NCBI GenBank assembly: GCA_965183855.1
Contig: CBCYMI010000029.1
Span: 1-64,000, forward strand
Source of the DNA: CBCYMI01 sp965183855
GTDB taxonomy: Bacteria > Pseudomonadota > Alphaproteobacteria > Caulobacterales > Maricaulaceae
Direction: 5' to 3'
Length of the DNA: 64,000 nt
Shown piece by piece: positions 55,860 through 64,000 of this stretch (within the stretch, counting starts at the first letter, position 1; each line of letters begins with the position of its first letter). The notes beneath the pieces are model-generated. The model did no database searches, was not told where the DNA came from, and saw nothing but the letters and a program-made list of their open reading frames with translations. Position numbers and translations under genes: made by a program.

Positions 55860-56720
55860 ATGGTAGAAAATGCGCAACAAACGGTTCAACAGGAAATCCA
55901 GTTTTCAGGAATTGGTATTCATACAGGTAAACCCGTTAAAATGTGTGTGTGTCCCACCAATGAAGATCACGGGATTGTTTTTAAACGAACAGATATAACC
56001 GATCGGGATAATCTTATTCCTGCGAATGCATATTCGGTTACAGGAACCCAATTGGCAACTAGTTTGACAAATTCAGCAGGTGTTTCAGTAATGACAATAG
56101 AACATTTATTATCTGCTCTTTATGCATTGGAAATTGATAATGCGCTGATTGAGCTAACTAGCCAGGAATTGCCCGCAATGGATGGAAGCTCAAAACCCTA
56201 TACAAATGCTTTATTAAAACCAGGATTAAAAACACAATCTAAACCTGCTCGTTATATTGAGGTTATTGCCCCTTTTTTATTCAAAGAAGGAGATCAATAT
56301 GCTGAATTTCTTCCTTCAAAAATATCTAGTCTTAATGTTTCAATAGAATTTAAAGATCACATGATTGGAAAACAAGAGGTTTATTTGGAGCTCACATCAG
56401 AAAATTATTGTAAGGAAATTGCACCAGCAAGAACATTTGCTTTTATGGAAGAAATTGAGCAGTTACAAAAAGCTGGATTTGGGCTTGGTGGCTCTCTTGA
56501 AAATGCAATTCTTGTTGATAAAGATAAAATCGTTAACCCAGAAGGACTTAGATATAAAGATGAGTTTGTACGGCATAAAACATTAGATGTGATTGGAGAT
56601 ATTTCCCTTATGCAATCCAGATTTAGAGGAAAACTTAAAGCACATAAAACAGGACATGCCTTGAATAATAAAATATTACGGGCATTTTTAGCCGATAAAA
56701 CAGTTTGGCGTCAGGTGTAA
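55860..56720 (+). CDS. lpxC: UDP-3-O-acyl-N-acetylglucosamine deacetylase
   Basis: This 286-residue Zn enzyme carries out the committed step of lipid A synthesis. Seen are FSGIGIHTGKPV at the start, MTIEHLLSALYAL with the first zinc His, the hydrophobic-tunnel region, ARTFAFMEEIE, and EFVRHKTLDVIGDISLM with the remaining ligands (HKxxD). The general base is in GHALNNKI. It is slightly short at the C terminus against the roughly 300-residue norm, but all catalytic parts are present. It follows ftsZ in many alphaproteobacteria; here the adaptor remnant separates them. Confidence 0.96.
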   Translation: MVENAQQTVQQEIQFSGIGIHTGKPVKMCVCPTNEDHGIVFKRTDITDRDNLIPANAYSVTGTQLATSLTNSAGVSVMTIEHLLSALYALEIDNALIELTSQELPAMDGSSKPYTNALLKPGLKTQSKPARYIEVIAPFLFKEGDQYAEFLPSKISSLNVSIEFKDHMIGKQEVYLELTSENYCKEIAPARTFAFMEEIEQLQKAGFGLGGSLENAILVDKDKIVNPEGLRYKDEFVRHKTLDVIGDISLMQSRFRGKLKAHKTGHALNNKILRAFLADKTVWRQV

Positions 56721-57141
56721 ACAAAAATAGTTTCAGAAGAATTCAAAAATGAAGTATACTGCATTTATAAGAAATAATCATCTATGAGAAATGCACAATT
56801 TTGAAATTAAAAAATAAATGTAAAAAAGGATTGTTTCTATCTGTTATTTTTTTTATTGGTTAAATGATATGAGATGAAAATGTATTAAAACCAGTTCAGT
56901 ATTGACATTTGAACAGGATTTAACGAAATTCAAATCTTGAGAAAATTAAAATAGCAATTATCAGAGGATATAATCGCTGAATGATAGAATGCTTTGAAAG
57001 AATCATGCGTAAAATAAAGAATATTAGAGCAAGAAACAGCTAAAAGATCATGGCTAGAAAAATAATTATAAAAAAAGGATGTTTTTAATATCCTATTTTA
57101 GAAAATTTAATATCCTATTTTAGAAAATATTGAGAGATTTT
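56721..57141. other. Non-coding gap between lpxC and bamD
   Basis: About 420 bp with no convincing frame. A signal-peptide-like run (LKLKNKCKKGLFLSVIFFIG) near 56800-56860 stops at once and could be the relic of a small exported protein. The 3' end of the gap holds the 22-bp tandem repeat at 57084-57127. Confidence 0.5.
57084..57127. repeat. Two tandem 22-bp units just before bamD
   Basis: A unit starting TTTAATATCCTATTTTAG is present at 57084-57105 and, without change, at 57106-57127, ending 14 bp before the bamD ATG. The repeat may lengthen the 5' leader or duplicate a -10-like element. The unit size equals that of the tandem repeat at 2570-2613, but the sequences differ. Confidence 0.9.
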
Positions 57142-58047
57142 ATGTTGCAAGCAAAATGGTATCAAACCTTCAAATATAACTGGTTTAGATCTTTGTTTAT
57201 TCTGCCTTTATCAGTTCTATTTTTATCGGCATGTGTTAATCAAAAACGATTAACCAAACTTGCCTATGTAGAAAAACCTGTAGAGGTTTTATATCTGAAT
57301 GCAATGAAAAAAGTAAATACAAGGCGTTGGTTGGAAGCTTCAGAATATTTTGATGAAGTAGAAAGACAACATCCATATTCTGATTGGGCAAGACGGGCAA
57401 TGTTAATGTCTGCTTTTTCCCATTATCAGGCAAAAGAATATGATCAGGCAATTACAAGCGCAGAAAGGTTTATATCTCTACATCCCGGAAATCGTTCTGC
57501 TGCCTATGCTTATTATTTAATTGCGATTTGTTATTATGAACGCATTTTAGATGTAGAAAGAGAACAAAATATAACCATGAATGCAATGGCAGCACTGCAA
57601 CAGGTTATTAATCGTTTTTCAGATACAGATTATGCAAAAGATGCACAGCATAAAATGTTAATGGTAAGAGATCATCTTGCTGGTAAGGATATGGAAATAG
57701 GAAGATGGTATTTACGTAGAAACCAGTTTTTATCCGCAATTAACAGATTTAAATATGTGGTTGATCATTATCAGAATACTTCCCAGACAGAAGAAGCATT
57801 GCATCGTTTGGTAGAGGCTTATATCTCTTTAGGCGTTCTTGAAGAAGCACGTAGAATTGGTCTTGTTTTTGGGCTGAATTATCCAGATAGCCAATGGTAT
57901 AAAAGAACCTATTCTTTAATGAAGAAATATGGATTAAATACAGAACAGAAAATTGTAAAAAAATCTTCTGAGCATCGCGAAATTAAAACAGATTCCAATA
58001 AAAATACAGATCATGAAAAAAAGGATTTAAAAAACAATCTTGATTAA
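57142..58047 (+). CDS. bamD: Outer-membrane assembly lipoprotein BamD
   Basis: From the ATG at 57142 (SD GAGAG) the protein has 301 residues. The signal peptide ends in the lipobox LSAC with lipidated Cys31. Tetratricopeptide-like helices cover about 50-240, with YFDEVERQHPYSDWARRA and the repeated FxxxxxxxHPxN pattern (FISLHPGNRSAAYAYYL) typical of BamD/ComL. It is an essential part of the BAM complex that folds barrels such as the receptor and autotransporter in this window. The last 40 residues are a charged tail. recN starts 73 bp later. Confidence 0.95.
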   Translation: MLQAKWYQTFKYNWFRSLFILPLSVLFLSACVNQKRLTKLAYVEKPVEVLYLNAMKKVNTRRWLEASEYFDEVERQHPYSDWARRAMLMSAFSHYQAKEYDQAITSAERFISLHPGNRSAAYAYYLIAICYYERILDVEREQNITMNAMAALQQVINRFSDTDYAKDAQHKMLMVRDHLAGKDMEIGRWYLRRNQFLSAINRFKYVVDHYQNTSQTEEALHRLVEAYISLGVLEEARRIGLVFGLNYPDSQWYKRTYSLMKKYGLNTEQKIVKKSSEHREIKTDSNKNTDHEKKDLKNNLD

Positions 58048-58120
58048 AAAGATAGATCTTGATCTAAAAAGTATATATTAAGGATTTTTAGAATGTTATA
58101 AATCTAATTCAGGATTTCAT

Positions 58121-59827
58121 ATGCTTTTAAATCTTGTCATTCAGGATTTTGTCTTAATTAGGAAATTATCCCTTGATTTTAAAAAAGGGCTGGTTGTTCT
58201 AACGGGAGAAACAGGAGCTGGTAAATCAATTATTCTCGATGCTGTTAATTTAATTTTAGGAAGTCGTGCTGATAAGGGATTAATTAGAAATGGTGCTGAA
58301 AAAGCAATCATTACAGCCTCCTTTAACCTGGACCCTGAACATTATGTGTTTTCTCTCCTAAAAGAAAAAGAATATCAGATTAATCTATCTGATAATCTAA
58401 TTTTAAAACGAATTATTACAATGGATGGGCGGAGCAAAGCACTGATTAATGATCAGCCAGCAAGTCTATCTATTCTTAAAATGATTAGCGAAACCATGAT
58501 TGAAATTCATGGACAACATGATGGAACAGGTTTGCTAAATGCCAAAAACCATCAAATATGGTTAGATTCTTTTGGAAAGAAACAATTTAAATCTTATTTA
58601 GAGATCGTTGAAAAAACGGAAAAAGAATACCAATCTTTGATGATTGCAAAACAGAAATTAGATAGACTTAAAAAGCAAATTTCTGAAATAAATCAAGAAC
58701 GGGATTATATCCTTCAATCAATGGATGTTTTAGAAAAACTGGGATATGAATTAGGGGAAGAAGAAAAGTTAACAAAGGAAAGAGCGCTTCTTAATCAATC
58801 AGAAAAAATCATTTCTGAACTTAATGAAATTAATATGTTGCTTGATTTTGAAAAAGGATGTGAATCCATTCTGTCTGAAATAACAGGAAAAATTGAAGCT
58901 TGTATGGATGGTATAAAAGATCAGGAAAGCAATTTATATCAGGCATTGCAAAGCGCAGCTCAATCTTCAGAACAGGCATTGATCGAGTTAAGAGAAGCAC
59001 TTGGACAGCTTGATCAAGCTCAAAGGGCACTTGTATTTGAACCTGAATATCTAGATCAAATTGAAGAGCGTTTATTTGCAATTCGAGATCAGGCAAGAAA
59101 GCATAATATTACACCAGATGAGCTTGTTTCTCTTTTGGAATCTCTAAAAGAAAAAAGAGATGAGTATGAACAATCAGATGATTCTTTGGAAAAACGACAA
59201 TCTGACTATCAAATTTCTGAACAGAATTATCAATTTTCAGCTTGTCAATTAACAGAAATAAGAATAAAAGCGGCAAAGCTATTAAATAATGCTATTATGC
59301 AGGAGTTTAAACCTTTGAAATTGGATAAGGCACGTTTTAGAACGTGTGTTCAAGCGGATCCTAATATATTGGGTAGAAAAGGAAGAGATCATATTCTTTT
59401 TGAAATTTCAACAAATCCAGGACAGCCCTTTGGCAATCTTGCTATAATTGCTTCGGGTGGAGAATTATCCAGATTTGCACTTGCGATGAAAGTGGTTATC
59501 GCAGAACATAAGGCAATCATGATTTTCGATGAAATTGACCAAGGTGTTGGAGGGGCTGTTGCAAGCTCGATTGGACGAAGATTGAAGAAATTATCAAAAG
59601 GAAATCAGGTTTTTGTCGTAACACATAGTCCTCAGATCGCAGCGTTTGCAGATCAGCATTATTCTATTCAAAAACGGATTATAAAAGATCAAGAGACACA
59701 AACTTTTGCGATGGAATTAAATAAAGAGGAACATTTTGAAGAATTGGCTCGTATGTTATCAGGAGATAAAATCACTCATGAAGCAAGAGCTGCTGCAATT
59801 CGGTTAACACAGGAAAACAGAATATGA
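58121..59827 (+). CDS. recN: DNA repair protein RecN
   Basis: This 568-residue SMC-like protein acts in double-strand-break repair. The Walker A GETGAGKS is at residues 29-36, directly followed by the typical ILDAVNLILGSRAD. A long coiled coil covers about 160-380. The C-terminal half has the ABC signature ASGGELSRFALAMK, Walker B IMIFDEIDQGVGG and the switch THSPQIAAFADQH. The length is in the family range. Its stop overlaps the ligA start by 4 bp. Confidence 0.96.
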   Translation: MLLNLVIQDFVLIRKLSLDFKKGLVVLTGETGAGKSIILDAVNLILGSRADKGLIRNGAEKAIITASFNLDPEHYVFSLLKEKEYQINLSDNLILKRIITMDGRSKALINDQPASLSILKMISETMIEIHGQHDGTGLLNAKNHQIWLDSFGKKQFKSYLEIVEKTEKEYQSLMIAKQKLDRLKKQISEINQERDYILQSMDVLEKLGYELGEEEKLTKERALLNQSEKIISELNEINMLLDFEKGCESILSEITGKIEACMDGIKDQESNLYQALQSAAQSSEQALIELREALGQLDQAQRALVFEPEYLDQIEERLFAIRDQARKHNITPDELVSLLESLKEKRDEYEQSDDSLEKRQSDYQISEQNYQFSACQLTEIRIKAAKLLNNAIMQEFKPLKLDKARFRTCVQADPNILGRKGRDHILFEISTNPGQPFGNLAIIASGGELSRFALAMKVVIAEHKAIMIFDEIDQGVGGAVASSIGRRLKKLSKGNQVFVVTHSPQIAAFADQHYSIQKRIIKDQETQTFAMELNKEEHFEELARMLSGDKITHEARAAAIRLTQENRI

Positions 59828-61971
59828 AATCTGTCAAAGCGTTAACCATAGAAGAATCCATTTTTGAACTGGAAGAGCTTGCTGAGAAAATTTTCTATCA
59901 TGACCAATTATATTATCAAACTGATCAACCAGAAATTTCAGATGCAGAGTATGATGCGTTAAGAAAAAGAAACAAAGAAATAGAAAATCGGTTTCCGAAT
60001 TTAATTCGAAAAGACAGTCCGTCCTTTCGTGTTGGAATAAAGCCTTTGGAAAAATTTGAAAAAGTCAAACATCAAAGACCGATGTTATCTCTAGATAATG
60101 CTTTTTCAAATCAGGATATGATTGATTTTCAAAAACGCATTCAGCGATTTTTAGGAAAAGAACGGATTGATCAGGATATTTGTTTCTATGCAGAACCTAA
60201 AATAGATGGTCTGTCTGCTTCTTTACGGTATGAATCAGGAAAGCTGGTTTTGGGTGCAACCAGAGGGGATGGTCAGGAAGGAGAGAATGTAACAGGTAAT
60301 ATTCTTACCATTAAAAATATTCCAAAAATTTTAAAGCAAGATTCTATTCCTGATATTTTGGAAGTAAGAGGTGAAGTGTATATTTCTAAATCTGATTTTA
60401 AAACAATGAATGCATTCAAATCAGAAAATAATGAAGCCTTATATAAAAATCCAAGAAATGCAGCTGCGGGTTCATTAAGACAATTAAACCCAAAAATAAC
60501 AGCAAAAAGACCCTTGCAATTTTTTGCACATGGTCTTGGAGAATATTCAGAATCTATCGGAGAAACGCAATTTGAAATTATGCAATTTTTAAAAAAAGCA
60601 GGATTTGAAATAGATCCTGATCTGAAATTATGTCAAACTATAGATGAAATGAATGCATATTATCAAAGAATTGAACAAAATAGAGCTAGGCTTGATTATG
60701 ATATTGATGGAATTGTCTATAAAGTTAATCAGATTGAACTCCAAAAAAGATTAGGATATGTTTCACGAGCACCAAGATGGGCAATTGCACGTAAATTCCC
60801 AGCAGAAAAAGGCATTTCAACTGTCGAAAAAATAGAAATTCAGGTTGGCAGAACAGGTGTTTTAACGCCTGTTGCCAAATTAACTCCTGTCACAATAGGA
60901 GGGGTGGTTGTTTCAAATGCAAGCTTGCATAATGAAGATGAAATTCTAAGAAAGGATGTTCGAAAAGGAGATCAGGTTCTTGTTCAACGTGCAGGAGATG
61001 TTATCCCGCAAATCGTTGAAGTGTTAACTAAAAATCAGCCGAATAGAAATAAGGCTTTTTCTTTTCCAAAAATCTGTCCTGTTTGTCATAGTCCTGCCAT
61101 TCGAGAAAGAGACAGTAAAACAAACCGGCAAGATGTTGCAAGACGGTGTACAGGAGGATTTATTTGTTCGGCTCAGACAATTGAACGATTAAAACATTTT
61201 GTATCCAGAAAGGCATTTAATATAGAAGGTTTGGGACGCAGGCAGATCGAGCAGTTTTATCAAGATAAAATGATTTGTGAACCAGGAGATATTTTTCGTC
61301 TTGAAACAAAATATCCATTTGAAATGCTTTCAAAACGAGAAGGGTGGGGGGAGAAAAGTGTTGAAAATCTTTTATCAGCAATTAATCAGTGCCGAAAAAT
61401 CAGTTTAAAACGGTTTATATATGCTTTGGGAATTCGTCATTTAGGAGAGATGGGATCTCAGGCAATTGCTCAATATTATACAAGCTGGTCAAATTTGTAT
61501 CACGCATTTGAACAAATTATACACTTGCAAAAACAATCAGAAAAAGAAGTTTTTTTGGCAATAGATGGAATAGGAGAAACAGCACTTAATGCACTGATTA
61601 ATTTTTTTAAACTGGAGCAAAATCAAGTAATGCTCAAAAGGCTTTTATATACCCCTATTGATACTCCAAATGGTGTGATCATTGAAGAGGTTAAAGAGGT
61701 AAAAGCCAGAGTGTTAGATCAGATTTATAAAAAAATTATTGTGTTTACAGGAAGCCTTAATCAAACCACACGAGATGAAGCAAAAGAGCAGGCTCAGAGA
61801 TTAGGAGCAAAAGTTACAAATTCCGTATCTGCAAAAACAGATTATGTTATTGCAGGAGAGCTTGCAGGATCCAAGTTAAAAAAAGCAAAAGAATTGGGCA
61901 TTAAAATTCTAACCGAGTCAGAATGGATTGCGTTAATTCATAAAACAAAAAAAATAGATCAAACAAGTTAA
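59824..61971 (+). CDS. ligA: NAD-dependent DNA ligase
   Basis: This 715-residue enzyme seals nicks in DNA. Domains in order are Ia (YYQTDQPEISDAEYDAL), the adenylation domain with the catalytic lysine in KIDGLSAS (Lys126), and the OB fold. A Cys4 zinc finger starts at Cys418 and Cys421 (CPVCHSP...RRCTGGFICSAQ). Helix-hairpin-helix repeats follow, and a C-terminal BRCT domain (about 640-715, FTGSLNQTTRDEAKEQAQ). Length is normal. It is coupled to recN by an ATGA overlap. About 290 bp of AT-rich sequence follow with nothing recognised before the convergent peptidase gene. Confidence 0.97.
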   Translation: MKSVKALTIEESIFELEELAEKIFYHDQLYYQTDQPEISDAEYDALRKRNKEIENRFPNLIRKDSPSFRVGIKPLEKFEKVKHQRPMLSLDNAFSNQDMIDFQKRIQRFLGKERIDQDICFYAEPKIDGLSASLRYESGKLVLGATRGDGQEGENVTGNILTIKNIPKILKQDSIPDILEVRGEVYISKSDFKTMNAFKSENNEALYKNPRNAAAGSLRQLNPKITAKRPLQFFAHGLGEYSESIGETQFEIMQFLKKAGFEIDPDLKLCQTIDEMNAYYQRIEQNRARLDYDIDGIVYKVNQIELQKRLGYVSRAPRWAIARKFPAEKGISTVEKIEIQVGRTGVLTPVAKLTPVTIGGVVVSNASLHNEDEILRKDVRKGDQVLVQRAGDVIPQIVEVLTKNQPNRNKAFSFPKICPVCHSPAIRERDSKTNRQDVARRCTGGFICSAQTIERLKHFVSRKAFNIEGLGRRQIEQFYQDKMICEPGDIFRLETKYPFEMLSKREGWGEKSVENLLSAINQCRKISLKRFIYALGIRHLGEMGSQAIAQYYTSWSNLYHAFEQIIHLQKQSEKEVFLAIDGIGETALNALINFFKLEQNQVMLKRLLYTPIDTPNGVIIEEVKEVKARVLDQIYKKIIVFTGSLNQTTRDEAKEQAQRLGAKVTNSVSAKTDYVIAGELAGSKLKKAKELGIKILTESEWIALIHKTKKIDQTS

Positions 61972-62264
61972 AACAGCTATAAATTTAACAGGTTAAATTA
62001 GAAAAAACAGATTTGTAAATTTCAAACCCAGCTTGAGACTAATCATCATAGAATAAGAAATTGGAAACTGATATTGAAGATCTAAATAGAATTAATATTT
62101 CTGTGTGTCGTGTTCATAATTGGTTTTGATAATTTAATTCTTCTTATCTTATATAGAAATAGAAATTTTAAATTAGGTTAGGTCAAATTAATGCTTATTT
62201 CACAATAAATTAACTTAAAATTATATTTAATAAAAAACTATTTTAGATCAGGTTAAAAACTATT

Positions 62265-64000
62265 TTACAAAGGGGAACAGGCTGCTTTAAACCAGTCTGA
62301 AATATTCTTGTTTATATGAGGTAGAAGCCTATTAAAGGTCTCTTGATGGTATTGATTAACCCAGTTTATTTCCTGATCTGTTAACAAAGATAGATCTATC
62401 AGCTCTTTTTCAAGAGGAGCAAAGGTTAGTATTTTAAAATCATGCATGGGAGTATCGCCCATTTCAGGTGTTTTTGTAGGCATGACATATTGCAGATTTT
62501 CAATACGAATACCATATTCACCTTCTTGATAATATCCAGGCTCATTTGAGATTATCATACCTGGTTGTAAGGCAATATTATTCTGTGATTTGGATAGTCT
62601 TTGTGGTCCTTCATGAACACTTAAATAGCTTCCAATACCGTGTCCTGTTCCATGCCCATAATCCAAGCCTGCCATCCATAAGGGAAGTCTTGTAATACTG
62701 TCTAATTGATGTCCATTTGTTCCTTTTGGAAAACGTGCTCTGGCAAGCATAATATGTGCTTTTAGAACATAAGTATAATGAAAACACATTTTTTGGGTTG
62801 GGGTTCCAATTGCAAGTGTTCGTGTGATATCGGTTGTTCCTTGATAATATTGTGCCCCAGAATCAACAAGATATAAAGAATCTGGTTTGATTAAACTGGC
62901 TGAATGGGAGGTCACTTTATAATGGGCAAGAGCTCCATGGGCTCCAAAAGCTGAAATTGTATCAAAACTCAAATCTTTAAATGCACTTATCTTTCTTCTA
63001 AAACTTTCTAATTTTTTAACAGCATTAATTTCAGTATATATTCCTTGATTTGCCTGGGTTTTAATCCAATGTATAAAATGGGTTACAGCAGCACCATCTA
63101 GAATATGAATTTGTTCACTGTTTTTAAGTTCAACTGAATTTTTACAAGCTTTTGGAAGCGTACAAAAATCATTTGATTGAATGATTTTTGCCTGGTTTGA
63201 TTGAAGAATATGATATATTTTTACAGGTAATTTTGACGGGTCTATACAAACTCTTAACTGTTTTGTTTTTGAAACTTCTTTAAAAAAATCAGTTTGTGAA
63301 AATAATGCTATCTTATTACCCAAATGTGCTTTGACTGCTTTTGAAATTTTTTCTTGATCAATAAATAGTTTTAAATGACCCGTTTGATATAAAATTGCAT
63401 ATGCAAATGTAATGGGTACATAATTGATATCATTGCCACGAATATTTAAAAGCCAGGCAATACTATCTGTTGATGTAATAATAACACAATCTGCATTTAA
63501 TGTGTTTAATGCATTTGAAATTTCTTTTAATTTGGAATGATGAGATTTTCCTGTATATTTAAGATCATGGATAAAAACAGGCTTGGAAGGAATTTCTGGT
63601 TGATCTTTCCAGATTTGATCAATTGGATTTAAATCAATAGGAATAAGGTTTGCCTGCTTTTTCTCAACCATTAACTGTATATGCGCAATCATATTAACCG
63701 TAAATAACATCGGATCATATCCTATTTTATCTCCAGGTTTGAGGGTTGATCTTAGCCAGTTTAAAATTGATTTTAAATTATAAGACTGATAAGAAAATAA
63801 TTCAGGATCAACCTGTTCTTTAACCTGTAAGGTATAACGCTCATCTACAAAAATAGAGGCTTGTTTTTTCAATACAATGGAAAGACCTGCAGAGCCTGTA
63901 AAACCTGTTAACCAGGCAAGTCTTTCCGCATATTTTGCAATATATTCATTTTGATACTCATCTTCGTGAGGAATCATAAACCCATCCAGCTGGTTTTCTT
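62265..64000 (-). CDS. pepP: Xaa-Pro aminopeptidase (aminopeptidase P, M24B), start beyond the window
   Basis: The frame stays open to the window edge and reads NQLDGFMIPHEDEYQNEYI before the first in-window ATG at 63977. The real start is therefore outside, perhaps only some 10-15 codons further. Two creatinase N-terminal-like domains precede the pita-bread metalloprotease domain. Its metal ligands appear in YLVDSGAQYYQGTTDITRT (two Asp), GLDYGHGTGHGIGSYL (His), ISNEPGYY and YGIRIENLQYV (Glu). It removes the N-terminal residue ahead of proline. The family of about 590-600 residues in alphaproteobacteria fits the size seen. It is convergent with ligA. Confidence 0.95.
   Translation of the reverse strand, partial: ENQLDGFMIPHEDEYQNEYIAKYAERLAWLTGFTGSAGLSIVLKKQASIFVDERYTLQVKEQVDPELFSYQSYNLKSILNWLRSTLKPGDKIGYDPMLFTVNMIAHIQLMVEKKQANLIPIDLNPIDQIWKDQPEIPSKPVFIHDLKYTGKSHHSKLKEISNALNTLNADCVIITSTDSIAWLLNIRGNDINYVPITFAYAILYQTGHLKLFIDQEKISKAVKAHLGNKIALFSQTDFFKEVSKTKQLRVCIDPSKLPVKIYHILQSNQAKIIQSNDFCTLPKACKNSVELKNSEQIHILDGAAVTHFIHWIKTQANQGIYTEINAVKKLESFRRKISAFKDLSFDTISAFGAHGALAHYKVTSHSASLIKPDSLYLVDSGAQYYQGTTDITRTLAIGTPTQKMCFHYTYVLKAHIMLARARFPKGTNGHQLDSITRLPLWMAGLDYGHGTGHGIGSYLSVHEGPQRLSKSQNNIALQPGMIISNEPGYYQEGEYGIRIENLQYVMPTKTPEMGDTPMHDFKILTFAPLEKELIDLSLLTDQEINWVNQYHQETFNRLLPHINKNISDWFKAACSPL

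Overview
The window comes from a strongly AT-rich Gram-negative alphaproteobacterium. The base composition is judged by eye, not computed. The evidence is gene order: a broken AsmA-like gene, tyrS and anmK; a hydrolase, an Rrf2 regulator and a SUF operon; a peptidoglycan amidase, rnpB and mraZ; then a dcw cluster running on to lpxC, bamD, recN and ligA. LpxC and BamD show an LPS-bearing outer membrane. I suspect a Rhodospirillales or Acetobacteraceae-like lineage with a host-associated, shrinking genome, because core genes are intact while several accessory genes carry frameshifts. That placement is inference.

Layout. Positions 1-2420 hold the decayed AsmA-like gene. Positions 2708-5184 hold divergent tyrS and anmK. 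Positions 5291-13812 hold a hydrolase and the Fe-S assembly operon (Rrf2 regulator, two cysteine desulfurases, SufBCD, a SufT-type protein and an A-type carrier), with a good IscR-type operator in front. Positions 13949-22000 are on the minus strand: a DEAD-box helicase, parE, an autotransporter-like surface protein, and glnB-glnA encoding an unusual PII. Positions 22183-30502 hold a frameshifted TonB-dependent receptor, a bioF homologue and an RND efflux pump with its adaptor.

Positions 30503-34030 are the accessory part. A double-glycine leader peptide (microcin-like) is preceded by a consensus-like promoter and about ten copies of an 8-bp repeat. A broken ClpP-like periplasmic protein, an unknown gene and a small inverted-repeat element abutting tRNA-Thr follow.

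Positions 34196-54734 hold the amidase, rnpB and the complete division and wall cluster mraZ-rsmH-ftsL-ftsI-murE-murF-mraY-murD-ftsW-murG-murC-murB-ddl-ftsQ-ftsA-ftsZ. The remnant of a HlyD/CvaA-type export adaptor sits between ftsZ and lpxC. The window closes with lpxC, bamD, recN, ligA and an aminopeptidase P gene that runs off the end.

The genes fit together as follows. AnmK and the amidase can recycle muropeptides released from the wall that the dcw products build. The SUF operon supplies Fe-S clusters and is probably feedback controlled by its own Rrf2 protein. The intact double-glycine peptide and the broken CvaA-like adaptor suggest an ancestral microcin export system that is now partly lost.
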